This document shows, in pieces, positions 26,333 through 35,860 of a DNA stretch of 64,000 bases. Below the pieces are notes generated by a model, which worked only from the letters and a program-made list of their open reading frames with translations, was not told where the DNA came from and did not search any database. This stretch comes from an uncultured Roseobacter sp. (lineage in GTDB: Bacteria > Pseudomonadota > Alphaproteobacteria > Rhodobacterales > Rhodobacteraceae): assembly GCF_947493125.1 (NCBI RefSeq), contig NZ_CANLQB010000006.1:186001-250000 (forward strand), in the 5' to 3' direction. How positions within the stretch are numbered: the stretch's first letter is position 1; each line of letters opens with the position of its first letter. A program made the position numbers and the translations under genes.

Positions 26333-26623
26333 GTCGTGATACAAAGGCAAATGAGCGCCCAGAAGCGACGTCACACGAACCTTCTCCGGTCGCGACCTGA
26401 CCAGCCCACCGGCCCGGCGGGGAACCCCAACCCGCAGCCTCGATCTGCTTTGGTTTGTGTGATGTCAGCAGCGGTGGCATAAGTCTGCGTCTTTTTGGTT
26501 GGGCGGTGGTGAGCGCTTTACCAGAATTTGCCCAAAGGGGCCTTTGCAAACCGAACATAGCCAAGCGTTCGGGTGGCATCTCCGACGAGAGCGATACCAC
26601 CCGTGTGGCAATTCAATGCGGGT
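26333..26623. other. Intergenic stretch between convergent genes, no supported gene
   Basis: The 291 bp between the LacI-type regulator and the convergent membrane-protein gene show only frames that overlap or lack ribosome-binding sites. No clear terminator hairpin with a T-run was found. Confidence 0.5.
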
Positions 26624-27793
26624 TCAATCATCCGACACATGCACCGGGGGAATTGCATTCGGCGCGACATCCAACGCCATACCAACAACACGCCCAACGT
26701 CTTCAACCGTGGTCCTTTGACCAAAAGTCGCACCATCGATTGATGTCAGAGTCGGTTTTGGCGGGGAGCGGTCGGCCACAATCGGTGCCAAATCGTTTTG
26801 AGGACGCATCAAGACCGGCTTACCACCGTACTTCGAATGGGTCCTTGCACTTTGTGCTGGCGTGGGGGTGGTGCCGTCGATCTCTAAACTCGACATGACA
26901 GTCGACAAAACAGCGGCTTCGATGAGATTGCTATCGAAGTAAATCGGCAAGAGATCCTCGTGGGCGCGGGTGCGGGCGTAGGCCGGATGCCTGAACACCG
27001 TCGGCTTCCGCATCTCGGATGCAGTCACAGAAACGTCCGATTGCTGCGTTGGTGGCGGGAACGAAACATCCATGTGCCCGCCGACCTTCGGTTGAGGCGC
27101 CGGCGACATCCCGATTGATCCAAGTTGGCCCAGGTCCCTCGCGACACCTGGCAAAGACGGCGCGACCTTGAACGGCCCACTTGAAACTAAATCCGACCAT
27201 AATACTCCCGACACGGTCGGAGCCTCATCAAGGGCCGCAAGAGCAACGCGGTCGCCATCAAAAACAATCAGCGGTACTGTAGATCCGTTCAAAGCAATAC
27301 TTTTGAACGAAACGTTTTTCAGATCAGACAGCGACACCCAGCCTAAACCAACAACAAGTCCAAGGCTCAACACCATGCCGAAGCCAAGACCAAAGAATGC
27401 GGCGAAAGCAACAACCACGGGCAGGGGGATACGCCACCCTTGGCGGGCTTCAGCATTGATAGACGCGGTTGCCGGATTCCGGTCCGTTGCCAAGAGTCCC
27501 GACGCCGAATGATGACCTGCTTGTGCAGGCACCGATACAGCAGATGTTTTCGGTGCCGCAAGCTTAGGGGCGAAGTCTGATGTCTTTGCTGCACTATCTC
27601 GGAAAGCCAAAGCCGTGACAGGCGGTTTCTTCTCTATCGCGCCCTTCTCGGCCAAAACGCGTGCGCGTTCGATACGAGCGGTCGCCAAGCGTTCCTCCAG
27701 GTCAATCTGAAGTGCCGCGCGCTCTGCGGATGTCGGCTGATTTTCTTGTTTTACGGAATGCTCCGATCCGCTTTGCCCAAACTCGGCTGACAT
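26624..27793 (-). CDS. Hypothetical single-span membrane protein
   Basis: 389 residues from ATG 27793; a GTG-type extension to 27808 is unnecessary. About 110 N-terminal cytoplasmic residues include a charged helical stretch (ERAALQIDLEERLATARIERAR) likely to form a coiled coil, then a strong membrane span around 125-155 (PLPVVVAFAAFFGLGFGMVL), then an extracytoplasmic, Pro- and Ser-rich region of low complexity. Near the C-terminus DLLPIYFDSNLIEAAVLS could be a short amphipathic element. I recognise no family. Its end faces the LacI gene; upstream lies bchJ on the same strand, separated by 193 bp, so an operon link to photosynthesis is not established. Confidence 0.6.
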   Translation of the reverse strand: MSAEFGQSGSEHSVKQENQPTSAERAALQIDLEERLATARIERARVLAEKGAIEKKPPVTALAFRDSAAKTSDFAPKLAAPKTSAVSVPAQAGHHSASGLLATDRNPATASINAEARQGWRIPLPVVVAFAAFFGLGFGMVLSLGLVVGLGWVSLSDLKNVSFKSIALNGSTVPLIVFDGDRVALAALDEAPTVSGVLWSDLVSSGPFKVAPSLPGVARDLGQLGSIGMSPAPQPKVGGHMDVSFPPPTQQSDVSVTASEMRKPTVFRHPAYARTRAHEDLLPIYFDSNLIEAAVLSTVMSSLEIDGTTPTPAQSARTHSKYGGKPVLMRPQNDLAPIVADRSPPKPTLTSIDGATFGQRTTVEDVGRVVGMALDVAPNAIPPVHVSDD

Positions 27794-27986
27794 AAACACG
27801 CACTCCAAGTACCAATTGTTACAAAAGCGAATCTAAAAAATGCTCGTTCAGCCTACAGGCGTTTCGGCTATTTTGCAAAGTTAGGGGTGCGGCTGGGGCA
27901 CAATGGGCCAGTCTGGGTCAAGTCCCTCTGAGCCAACCATCCAGTTGGCGCTCGAAAAATATGAAGCCGGATGGATGAGCCCGTCT

Positions 27987-28598
27987 TCAAGTATCGCTGA
28001 TCGTGCTCTCCATTGACATACGAAATTCGCATAAATCGCTGTTCCGCTGCGCACAGCACCTGATCTCTGTGCAACGGCAGTGGGGATGGACCAAACGACG
28101 ATAGAGGCGCTCAAAGACAGCGGCGTGCCACGCGCAGAGCGGAGTGTGGCTAACCTCGCCGCGTATCACAGGGTTATCTTTGATGTAGAAGGTCCAAGGA
28201 TCAGACGCCGAGAAGGCACCGGACCCTGCGAATGTCCAAGCATGTTTTGCGATTGCGCGAGAGAGAAACCGTGCAGCAGGTCGGGCGGGCAACGCCCGCA
28301 GTACGTATTGCGCCGGTTTGGGAATGCGGTGACGCAAAATGTAATCTGCCGTGTCCCGGCCTGCCGCTGTCGTCAGACTGGTTGCCACGGTCGGCTCCTC
28401 GGCACGCAGAAGCTGGTGCAACCGCGCGGCATCTTCCTCGGGGATCATGTGTCTGCCGTCGGGGATTTCCAGGATGCCCGCCCTCTCAAGCGTCGCCTTC
28501 ATATTCTGACGCCCGCCGAGGCTTTCGAGATGCGGCAACAATTGTAGGACCGCATTTGGGCCGATCAGCCCCCGGTGCTCAGTTGCGGTGTCAGGCAT
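27987..28598 (-). CDS. bchJ: BchJ-type 4-vinyl reductase/V4R-domain protein of bacteriochlorophyll synthesis
   Basis: 203 residues from the ATG inside the last codons of bchE (8-bp overlap). The N-terminal part [20 protein letters not shown] and [15 protein letters not shown] resembles BchJ. The C-terminal V4R domain shows the Gly-rich [13 protein letters not shown], then [22 protein letters not shown] and [12 protein letters not shown], with the cysteines usual for V4R ligand or metal binding. BchJ was first assigned as divinyl reductase; its exact role is now thought accessory (substrate delivery) because BciA/BciB reduce the vinyl group. Coupling to bchE is the usual arrangement in purple bacteria. 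Confidence 0.87.
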   Translation of the reverse strand: MPDTATEHRGLIGPNAVLQLLPHLESLGGRQNMKATLERAGILEIPDGRHMIPEEDAARLHQLLRAEEPTVATSLTTAAGRDTADYILRHRIPKPAQYVLRALPARPAARFLSRAIAKHAWTFAGSGAFSASDPWTFYIKDNPVIRGEVSHTPLCAWHAAVFERLYRRLVHPHCRCTEIRCCAQRNSDLCEFRMSMESTISDT

Positions 28599-30255
28599 CC
28601 TCAATCTGTGCGTCGCTTCCGCCGCACGCCCGGACCTTGGCACCGTTTGGCATCTGAAATGCCTCCTTACGATTGACCGAACGGTCCTTCATCTGGGCGC
28701 GCACAGCCTCGCGCCGCTCGGCGGCACGGGCCGCGCGATCAGCGGAAGCTTCCCAATCATCCAGTTGCGCCTCCGCCAACTGTCGTGTGTCATCGAAATG
28801 GAAATCCACTGTCTTTTTCGTCTGCGGTCCCCAATACCCGGCTTTGCCAAGATCATAGAATGTCCGCTGGAAACCGGCCTTCAGAAAGGCATAGAGGCAG
28901 CCCAAAAGGTACCGTCTGCGAAAACCGGTGCCCCGCCATGGATAGTGAAACAAGGCCTTTCGGGAGTAGAACCGCCTATAGTTGTTCATTACGCCGTCTA
29001 ACAACTCACCCCGTTCCATGGCAGCGGGTTTCATAATGGGTGTGACGAAATTATACTTTGAGAAATCGTAGATCTGGACTTGATCCTTCAACTCCTGAAA
29101 CAGCGGCGTGAACGGCCACGGCGTGTACATGGACCAGTTGGCAAGGTCAGGCTGCCAGTCCCACGCCATACGGAAGGTCTCTTCGAGCGTTTCAGGCGTC
29201 TCGTTATCCAATCCGACGATGAACTGAGCCTCGACCAGAATGTCGGCCTCGCGCAACAACCTGATGGCGGTCTTGTTCTCCTCGACCTTTGTCTCCTTGT
29301 TGAACTGGTCGAGCTTCATCTGCGCTGCGGCTTCGGTGCCGAGCGACACATGCACCAGCCCTGCCTTGCGATAAAACTTCAGCAAGTCCCGGTCGCGATA
29401 GATATCCGTCACGCGGGTGTTGATACCCCATTTCACCCGTCTCGGCAGGTCACGGTCAATCAGTTCCTCACAGAAGGCGACGAACTTCTTCTTGTTGATG
29501 GTGGGCTCTTCGTCAGCGAGAATGAAGAAACCCACGCCGTGGTTTTCGACCAAATCCTCAATCTCATCCACCACATCCCGTGGGTCCCGAACCCGGTAGT
29601 CGCGCCAGAACTTCCATTGACTGCAGAATGAGCACGTGAATGGGCAGCCCCGCGCCAAGTTGGGGATCGCTACCCGCGTGCCCAAGGGGATATAGATGTA
29701 CTTCTCCCAGTCGAGCACGCTCCAGTCGGGTTTGATAGAAGAGAGATCTTTGACGGTCGAAGCGGCGGGTGTCGCAATGATCTCAGTGCCATCGCGAAAC
29801 GCCAAGCCATTGATCTTCCGCCGATCCGCTGGCCAGCGCCCTTCCTGAATCGCCCTCATGAGATCGGTGCATATCTCTTCGCCCTCACCTCGAACGACCA
29901 CATCAACCCATGGCGCTTCAGAGAGCACCTGTTTGAACATGAACGTGGCGTGCACTCCGCCCAGAACCCGCACGGCCTCGGGCACAACCTCGCTGGCAAC
30001 CTTCAGAACGTCTTCTGCGCGATAGATCGATGGTGTGATCGCTGTCACGCCAACCACATCTGGCTTCAGATCCTCCATCCGCCTTGCCAGATCGGCATCG
30101 GTCAAGTTGTCGGTCATCGCGTCAATGAAGTGAATATCGCTGAAACCGGCCTGCCGCAGGTGTCCCGTAAGATATGCCACCCAAGCGGGCGGCCACGTCC
30201 CTGCAATCTCGGCTCCGCCAGATCGATAGTTTGGATGGACGAATAGAATGCGCAT
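28591..30255 (-). CDS. bchE: Anaerobic Mg-protoporphyrin IX monomethyl ester oxidative cyclase
   Basis: 554 residues, the usual BchE size. A cobalamin-binding domain occupies about 1-140 ([14 protein letters not shown] and [18 protein letters not shown], then [10 protein letters not shown]). The radical-SAM core follows with CPFTCSFC, the CxxxCxxC iron-sulfur motif, near residue 200, and [13 protein letters not shown]. The C-terminus has the family-specific [27 protein letters not shown]. The enzyme forms the isocyclic ring E of bacteriochlorophyll with water-derived oxygen. ATG 30255 lies behind GGAGG; the preceding GTG/ATG codons are in frame but closer to the box. A PpsR box and an FnrL box lie upstream, so expression should rise at low oxygen. 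Confidence 0.95.
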   Translation of the reverse strand: MRILFVHPNYRSGGAEIAGTWPPAWVAYLTGHLRQAGFSDIHFIDAMTDNLTDADLARRMEDLKPDVVGVTAITPSIYRAEDVLKVASEVVPEAVRVLGGVHATFMFKQVLSEAPWVDVVVRGEGEEICTDLMRAIQEGRWPADRRKINGLAFRDGTEIIATPAASTVKDLSSIKPDWSVLDWEKYIYIPLGTRVAIPNLARGCPFTCSFCSQWKFWRDYRVRDPRDVVDEIEDLVENHGVGFFILADEEPTINKKKFVAFCEELIDRDLPRRVKWGINTRVTDIYRDRDLLKFYRKAGLVHVSLGTEAAAQMKLDQFNKETKVEENKTAIRLLREADILVEAQFIVGLDNETPETLEETFRMAWDWQPDLANWSMYTPWPFTPLFQELKDQVQIYDFSKYNFVTPIMKPAAMERGELLDGVMNNYRRFYSRKALFHYPWRGTGFRRRYLLGCLYAFLKAGFQRTFYDLGKAGYWGPQTKKTVDFHFDDTRQLAEAQLDDWEASADRAARAAERREAVRAQMKDRSVNRKEAFQMPNGAKVRACGGSDAQIEDA

Positions 30256-30266
30256 AGCCGCCTCCA

Positions 30267-30290
30267 TTGTGTAAACCAAAAATTACACAA
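30267..30290 (-). promoter_or_regulatory. PpsR/CrtJ-type operator upstream of bchE
   Basis: A 24-bp inverted repeat, TTGTGTAA-N8-TTACACAA, contains the exact PpsR consensus TGT-N12-ACA (TGT 30270-30272, ACA 30285-30287). It ends 12 bp before the bchE start, consistent with repression of bch genes in oxygen. Confidence 0.85.
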
Positions 30291-30306
30291 TAGCAGTCCG
30301 ACAGGA

Positions 30307-30320
30307 TTGACATAGATCAA
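30307..30320 (-). promoter_or_regulatory. FnrL (FNR/CRP-type) box upstream of bchE
   Basis: TTGAC-ATAG-ATCAA on the plus strand (TTGAT-CTAT-GTCAA on the gene strand) matches the FNR consensus TTGAT-N4-ATCAA with one mismatch. It is 52-65 bp upstream of bchE, behind the PpsR box, as expected for low-oxygen activation. Confidence 0.75.
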
Positions 30321-30350
30321 CTGTTCGCTTTTCGCGCGCCTAAGGCGACT

Positions 30351-31913
30351 TCAAGTATCGCGCAATCGCAATATCGCGATCCAGGGATAGTCTTCGCCGC
30401 GCTGCCTTCGAGGCTGCAAAAGTCCGCTTCCGTCGATAGTCGGTCGCTTCGCCTTGACTGAGTTTTCCACATTTCCGCCGACTGTCGTGATCGTGCCTTG
30501 GCTTTGATCTACGTCCGTCACGAAATCGGAGTGGGACGGGTAGTAACCGTCAATCTTCAGGTGATCCAAGGCAGCCGCGAGATCAAAGCGTGATGCAGTG
30601 GACCGACCGTAGTGCACAATATCTCCTGGGCGTGGAGGATACACTTGAGGATCCATGACTTCAAAAAGAGGGGAGGCGAGACGCTCTTCGACAAGATCCT
30701 CGAAGTATTTCCAGTGCGCCTGCGCACATTTAAAGCGGGTCTCTCCAACGCCCTGTTCGGAGATCGCCCAGCTGATAAATGCGGCGGACCATGCCGGATT
30801 GCCGGTGCTTCCATCGGCAAATGTGACGACTGACCGGCCATGATAGGGCAGACCCAGCGCCTTCCAATAGTCACCCACGCGCGCAAAGTGGGGCTCTTCA
30901 TCTTCTTTATGCCGACCATTGGCAAAGCGTTCCAACTCGGCATTCAGTGTCGCAAGCAAACCGGCGCGCAGTCCGACCACGCCGCTCACCCCCGGACCTG
31001 CACCGCGCCCATCGAATACCGGGGACCACGTGCCGAAGTGAATTGCGTGGGCTTTCGGCAATCGCGTTCCCGGCGCAAACCCGTGATAGTGAACGTCTTC
31101 ACGGCTCTCGTCGCCAAACATCGCAACAGCATTGGCCACCACATGGTTTCCCCATTGCGATAACGCTGTCACCGACGACAAAAACGGGTTCAGAAAATGG
31201 GTGGCGCCACCGAGCACCCCGGCCCGACCGTTGACACGGGCCTGCAGATAATCGCGAACAATACCCTCGATCTGTGATTTTGCAGCAGTGAGCCCCGACC
31301 AGCTGCCAACGGAATTGATGGCTGAAAACTGGAAGGGCTGATCAACAACGGCCTGAATGCCGGACGGAAAAGAGGGATGCACAACTCGGTTGAGGATCGT
31401 CTCGACAACCGCTTCAAGCCCGCCGATCAATTGATCGGCTCCGTACTTCCCGAAATGGCCTACTTCGCTTTGCGCAACACGGGCCAAGGCGTCGAAGTCT
31501 TGTGGTGTGATTTCGACGCGCAGGTGATCGCCAGTCGCAGGTTGTGGTGCGATGGGCTGCTGAACATGCAGTGCGATATCCGGCGCCACGTCAACGACGG
31601 CAGGTATGTCAGGCGTAGGCGAAGAAGGTACGCCCTGCGCATCCAGCATGCGTTTGAGCCGCGCAACGACCCGCGCCTGCTTCGCCAACTCCGAAGCGGC
31701 AAGGGCTTGCAGCGCGCTCACCGCCTGGGTCAACCGTCCCAGACGCCATGCGTCGGACAAGGCCTGAAGCTTATCCGCAATCGCGATCTTTGCGTTCAAC
31801 TCAGTCTGCAACCGATCACGGTCCGCCCCGGATGTTGCCGACAACTCCATTTGCAGGTCGATAATCGCCGTTGCGATCTGAGTAATTTCAGATCGATACG
31901 GATTTTCTGACAT
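30351..31913 (-). CDS. Probable cell-wall hydrolase with SleB-like (Hydrolase_2) and DUF2272 domains
   Basis: 520 residues. An N-terminal helical region with coiled-coil character (about 1-100: DLQMELSATSGADRDRLQTELNAKI) is followed by a Hydrolase_2 domain (about 135-265) with FDALARVAQSEVGHFG as the catalytic-Glu helix, GGLEAVVETILNRV and FQFSAINS. From about 330 a DUF2272 segment runs: NAELERFANG, GNPAWSAAFISWAIS and PRPGDIVHYGR, which resembles NlpC/CHAP amidase folds. No signal peptide is apparent. It may act on peptidoglycan or be released by lysis or a secretion route. A lipoprotein-like gene lies 35 bp upstream on the same strand, suggesting an effector or toxin-immunity type pair. Confidence 0.7.
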   Translation of the reverse strand: MSENPYRSEITQIATAIIDLQMELSATSGADRDRLQTELNAKIAIADKLQALSDAWRLGRLTQAVSALQALAASELAKQARVVARLKRMLDAQGVPSSPTPDIPAVVDVAPDIALHVQQPIAPQPATGDHLRVEITPQDFDALARVAQSEVGHFGKYGADQLIGGLEAVVETILNRVVHPSFPSGIQAVVDQPFQFSAINSVGSWSGLTAAKSQIEGIVRDYLQARVNGRAGVLGGATHFLNPFLSSVTALSQWGNHVVANAVAMFGDESREDVHYHGFAPGTRLPKAHAIHFGTWSPVFDGRGAGPGVSGVVGLRAGLLATLNAELERFANGRHKEDEEPHFARVGDYWKALGLPYHGRSVVTFADGSTGNPAWSAAFISWAISEQGVGETRFKCAQAHWKYFEDLVEERLASPLFEVMDPQVYPPRPGDIVHYGRSTASRFDLAAALDHLKIDGYYPSHSDFVTDVDQSQGTITTVGGNVENSVKAKRPTIDGSGLLQPRRQRGEDYPWIAILRLRDT

Positions 31914-31948
31914 GGCTCAGCCTCCCAAAAAATCGAATTGAAATTCTC

Positions 31949-32761
31949 TCAAAAAACGCCCACGAGCGCCCGATATGCGGCCTCAATCTCTGTGACATGT
32001 CGATCAATGTTTTCAGCGGATTCCGCCAAGAGACTTAAGCCGGACTGTCCGGTGCCGCCTGCTTCCGCGCGCAGTCTCAGGATTTCCAGATCTTTCCGGG
32101 TTTGATCAATCATCAGAACCCAGGTGGCCAACATCCCTCGAAATGTCTCCAACTTCTCTGCACTGCCACCGGACAAGGCGGTGGCCAAACGCGCCGTCTG
32201 ATACATATCCGCAGTATCGTCGCGCATGATCCCGAGGAATGTATCCACGGCCGCTGCGTTTTCACGAATTCCGCGCACGAACTCATCCTGGTCTGCGCGG
32301 GCCAGCGAGAGATTGGCGAGCACCTGAACTGCGCCAATGACGGCACGCACCTGCGCACCTGCGCCCTGCCCGGCGATCAAAGTCGCTGTATTGGCCGAGG
32401 CGGCATTCAGACGCTCGATCTCGTCCCGTTGCAGGCTTAGGGTGCTATTATCGGCATACCGTGCAAGCACCTCGTTGAAGGTCGTTGCAGCAGCGAAGCC
32501 TTCAGTAATGGTCAGGCTGATCGGCGATAGCGCATTCGGCGAATAAACGTCTGCAAAATCTGGGTCGAACGTCGCTGGATCTGTCCGCCTCTTTCGGGAC
32601 ATCTTGTCGTACTGGTTGTAGGCATCGACGACTTGCACGGAAGCGTCCCGCGCTGCATCGTATGACTGTCTGTAATCCTGAAAGGCAGTTGAGCCGGGGA
32701 CGGTACATCCCATAGCAAAAATGCACATCGCAACGACGGCATATGGACGAAAAATGGACAT
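31949..32761 (-). CDS. Putative lipoprotein of unknown function, paired with the SleB/DUF2272 gene
   Basis: 270 residues from ATG 32761; the frame to 32872 has no better start. The N-terminus MSIFRPYAVVAMCIFAMGC is a hydrophobic signal ending in a lipobox-like FAMGC, so lipidation at that Cys is likely. The remaining protein is helical, Ala- and Asp-rich, with segments such as DYRQSYDAARDASVQVVDAY, resembling envelope-attached helical bundles. No family is recognised. It lies 35 bp before the hydrolase gene on the same strand and likely shares its mRNA. Confidence 0.65.
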   Translation of the reverse strand: MSIFRPYAVVAMCIFAMGCTVPGSTAFQDYRQSYDAARDASVQVVDAYNQYDKMSRKRRTDPATFDPDFADVYSPNALSPISLTITEGFAAATTFNEVLARYADNSTLSLQRDEIERLNAASANTATLIAGQGAGAQVRAVIGAVQVLANLSLARADQDEFVRGIRENAAAVDTFLGIMRDDTADMYQTARLATALSGGSAEKLETFRGMLATWVLMIDQTRKDLEILRLRAEAGGTGQSGLSLLAESAENIDRHVTEIEAAYRALVGVF

Positions 32762-32950
32762 CTCAAAACGCCTGAAAAACTTAAAATAATGAACTGATGG
32801 TGACACAGCCATGCAATTCCCGTCAAGCGAGCGTCTTGTTGCAGTGCAGCAATCAGAATGGCGGCGCAGCAATCTGGCTGCATCAACTGTCGTTTTGTCG
32901 AACCAGAATTCGGTTCATTGACTGCGCGGTTTAGGATCGTGGCAGAACTT

Positions 32951-33733
32951 TCAATACCGTGCGATCGCAATCCATTCCGTCCAAATAATGCCCGCGCTGT
33001 CAAACAGCAGCTTTGAGCCTGCCAAGAAGAGAAATCCATAGACCAAGCGGATGAAAACAGCGGGAGCTAAGAAACGGTGGAGCAACAAGCCCAGCCCAAT
33101 TCCCACAAACAGCATCGGAGCCAGTACAAAACTGACCGAAATGCTCTCTTGGGAGAACTGCCCCATGGCCCCATAGGCCAGTGTTTTCACCGCGTTCATC
33201 GCAAAGAAGAACATCGTGTTTGTGCCCACAAAGACCGACTTATCCATGTTCTGGCGCAAGAGTATTCCTTTGACGGGCGGGCCACCGGCATGGGCAACGA
33301 AACTTGCAAACCCGGAGAGCGCACCAAGACCAAAAATCGCAAAAGTGGATGACGTCGCCGGTGTGCGTTCCCTCCTTTGAGCCAGCACAAACTGGGCCAC
33401 GAAGAGCAACGCCAAAACCCCTATGGCAAAGCGGATGACGTCGGCGCTCATCCACTGAAAGGTGATCCCTCCAACGGCCAGGCCAACTGCAGCGCCCGGA
33501 AGCAACATGGACACGACGCGCCGGTTCCAATGGGACCGGTACTTCCAGACGATAATGAAATCCATCGCCAGGAGGATCGGCATAAGCACGGCCACCGCGA
33601 ACTGTGGAGCGACGTAAAGGCTCATTAAGGGCACTGACATGACACCAAGACCACCGCCAAAGCCGCTCTTGGAGATACCGGTGATAAATACCGCAGTCGC
33701 TGCAACGAAATAAAAAGTTGCGCTCAGGTCCAT
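32951..33733 (-). CDS. TauE/SafE family sulfite/anion exporter-like permease
   Basis: 260 residues, about eight spans. The family pattern is visible: AVFITGISKSGFGGGLGVMSVPLMSL near the N-terminus and GALSGFASFVAHAGGPPVKGILL in the second half, which are the two repeat signatures. TauE/SafE members export sulfite, sulfoacetate or similar anions, or import precursors. The divergent LysR gene 93 bp away probably controls it. ATG at 33733 gives MDLSATFYF; the upstream ATG adds four residues. Confidence 0.85.
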   Translation of the reverse strand: MDLSATFYFVAATAVFITGISKSGFGGGLGVMSVPLMSLYVAPQFAVAVLMPILLAMDFIIVWKYRSHWNRRVVSMLLPGAAVGLAVGGITFQWMSADVIRFAIGVLALLFVAQFVLAQRRERTPATSSTFAIFGLGALSGFASFVAHAGGPPVKGILLRQNMDKSVFVGTNTMFFFAMNAVKTLAYGAMGQFSQESISVSFVLAPMLFVGIGLGLLLHRFLAPAVFIRLVYGFLFLAGSKLLFDSAGIIWTEWIAIARY

Positions 33734-33826
33734 GACGAAATCCAATCAGTTCATCACACATTTAGCGAACTCAAATAAATCTCAAAAACGGTTTTATAAG
33801 ATCAAAAAAATTGCAATAAGGGATTT

Positions 33827-34678
33827 ATGAAAGACCTGAATGCCTTGGAAAGCTTTATCGTTGCAGCCGACACGTTGAACTTTTCCGTGGCCGCAGATCG
33901 TCGGAATACGGTGCAGTCCGCTATCAGTACTCACATCCGCAAGCTCGAAGCCGAAATCGGGTGCGCGCTCTTTGAACGGGGCCGTGGCAAGCCGATGTCG
34001 CTTACGGCGGAAGGCGAAGCTTTCGCAGTCTATGCCAGGCGCATTCTCGGGCTCTCCGATGAAGCGATCAGAGCAGTCCGCGGCGCGCGCACCTTGCGAC
34101 GCGTTCGGTTGGGAACGACGGTGACGCTCGCGATGTCTGTCGTCACCAAGGCACTGCGGGCCTTTGCAGAGGTTGAACCGGACGTGCAGATCCACATCCA
34201 GTGCGAGCGCAGCGATGCTTTGCTGGCTTTGCTCGACGCTGGTGAGATCGACGTTGCCTTCATGATGGACCAAGGACGCCGCGCAGGGAGAGAATTTGTA
34301 GAAGCGACACCCTTGGTATGGGTCGGCACGGACGCCTTTGAAATCAATAGTGCGCAGGATGTGCCGCTGGTCTTTTTGACGGATGGTCGCGACCTGCGCG
34401 CCTACGCTTTCGAAGCTTTGGACCGCGTCGACCGGTCTGGATATCTGGCGCATCTCAGCCCGCACCCTATTGGCGTTCGCGCATTCGTCTTGGCTGGCCT
34501 CGCGATGACCGTCATGCCAGCGACTGCGGTCGCACCGCCTTTGTCAGACCTTGGCGAGCACCTTGGGTTACCACCGCTGACAGACGTCGCGCTGTCCCTC
34601 TACCGCGACCCGAAACGATCATCAGATGAAGTCAAAACCCTTTCCACTATTCTGAATGAGCAATTGATCAGCAGATAG
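33827..34678 (+). CDS. LysR-family transcriptional regulator
   Basis: 283 residues. The winged HTH is at 1-60: NALESFIVAADTLNFSVAADR and TVQSAISTHIRKLEAEIGCALFERG. The effector-binding domain starts near 88 (RRVRLGTTVTLAMSVVTKALRAFAEVEPDV). It is divergent from the TauE gene, whose expression it probably controls; the shared 93-bp region is AT-rich. The inducer is unknown. The downstream class IV aminotransferase is convergent and only 30 bp away. Confidence 0.88.
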   Translation: MKDLNALESFIVAADTLNFSVAADRRNTVQSAISTHIRKLEAEIGCALFERGRGKPMSLTAEGEAFAVYARRILGLSDEAIRAVRGARTLRRVRLGTTVTLAMSVVTKALRAFAEVEPDVQIHIQCERSDALLALLDAGEIDVAFMMDQGRRAGREFVEATPLVWVGTDAFEINSAQDVPLVFLTDGRDLRAYAFEALDRVDRSGYLAHLSPHPIGVRAFVLAGLAMTVMPATAVAPPLSDLGEHLGLPPLTDVALSLYRDPKRSSDEVKTLSTILNEQLISR

Positions 34679-34708
34679 GGCGGCAAACGACGCAGCCACC
34701 CGAACGTG

Positions 34709-35668
34709 TCAGTCCTGCCTCACCTTCATCTGAGTGACGTGGCGCGCGATCAAATCCTTATACAGCGCACGAATACGCTGGGTGACGGGGCCTGCAGCCG
34801 CGTGTTCACCCACCGGCTTTCCGTCGATTTCAGAGACCGGTGTTTGTGCTCCGAAAGTCCCTGTCAGAAAGGCCTCCTCGGCCCCATATGCCTCGTAGAG
34901 CGAATAGTTCTTCTCGCGAACGGGGATGTCGTTTGCCCTGCATAAATCGATGACCTTCTGTCGCGTGACACCATTCATGCAGTAGTCTCCGGTAGACGTC
35001 CAAACTTCGCCTCTGCGTACGATGAAGAAGTTGCAGGCGTTGGTTGTGTTTACAAAGCCATGCGGGTCCAGCATGAGGCCCTCATCAGCGCCGGCCTGCT
35101 CTGCCTGGAGGTACGCGATGACGCAGTTCAGCTTTGAGTGGCTGTTATACTTGGCATCCTGCGACATTGGCAGCCCTCGGATCTGTGGGACAGTTGCAAG
35201 ACGGATACCCTTTTCAAGCAAGCTCTCCGAAGGTTTGGAATGCTCCACGATTGCCACAACCGTCGGGCCAGATTGGCTCAGCTTTGGATGTTGAAAAGGT
35301 TTTGCTTTGACGCCGCGCGTTATCATCAGGCGACAATGGGCATCGGTCGTGATCTGATTGGCCGCAGCGGTCGCATTGAGGGCCGCATGAATCTCATCCC
35401 GGCTCATGCCTATCTCAATCGACACAGCCTTGCAGGAGTCGAAAAGTCGGTCCATGTGGTCGTCGAAAAACGCCCACACACCGTCGTAGAGACGCAGTCC
35501 CTCCCACATGCCATCACCGAGCATGAAACCCGAATCGTAAACAGAAACGACAGCCTGCTCCCGTGGAACTATGTCACCGTTAACGAATATCTGAAGCGCT
35601 CTGTTGCGCGGGTCTTCTTCGGCATCATGCGTGGTCAGGCTTTTTGAGTGTCGGTCCATAATGCGCAC
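34709..35668 (-). CDS. Class IV PLP aminotransferase (branched-chain or D-amino-acid type)
   Basis: 319 residues. The fold-IV motifs are clear: VSVYDSGFMLGDGMWEGLRLYDG near residue 45, the catalytic lysine within KYNSHSKLNCVIA near 190, EGLMLDPHGFVNTTNACNFF and the phosphate-binding NGVTRQKVIDL, then EAFLTGTFG. The family transfers amino groups between branched-chain or D-amino acids and 2-oxoglutarate, or acts as a lyase (PabC). The active-site loop does not decide among these. Promoter region is the 192-bp gap upstream. Confidence 0.85.
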   Translation of the reverse strand: MRIMDRHSKSLTTHDAEEDPRNRALQIFVNGDIVPREQAVVSVYDSGFMLGDGMWEGLRLYDGVWAFFDDHMDRLFDSCKAVSIEIGMSRDEIHAALNATAAANQITTDAHCRLMITRGVKAKPFQHPKLSQSGPTVVAIVEHSKPSESLLEKGIRLATVPQIRGLPMSQDAKYNSHSKLNCVIAYLQAEQAGADEGLMLDPHGFVNTTNACNFFIVRRGEVWTSTGDYCMNGVTRQKVIDLCRANDIPVREKNYSLYEAYGAEEAFLTGTFGAQTPVSEIDGKPVGEHAAAGPVTQRIRALYKDLIARHVTQMKVRQD

Positions 35669-35860
35669 CAGCGTGCTCCCTCCCTATTTGTCCCCGCTAT
35701 TCTTACCGCAGTGCTAGTCGATTAAGCCACTCTCCAGAGGGTTCTGATTTGCGAAAGATGGCATGCTTTGAGAGCCGAGGGCGCGTAAGACCAAAAACGC
35801 AATGCTGCCGGGCTGTGGCGGCTCAGGTGTTCCGGACTGGAAGGTTGTTTGACCGAGGAG

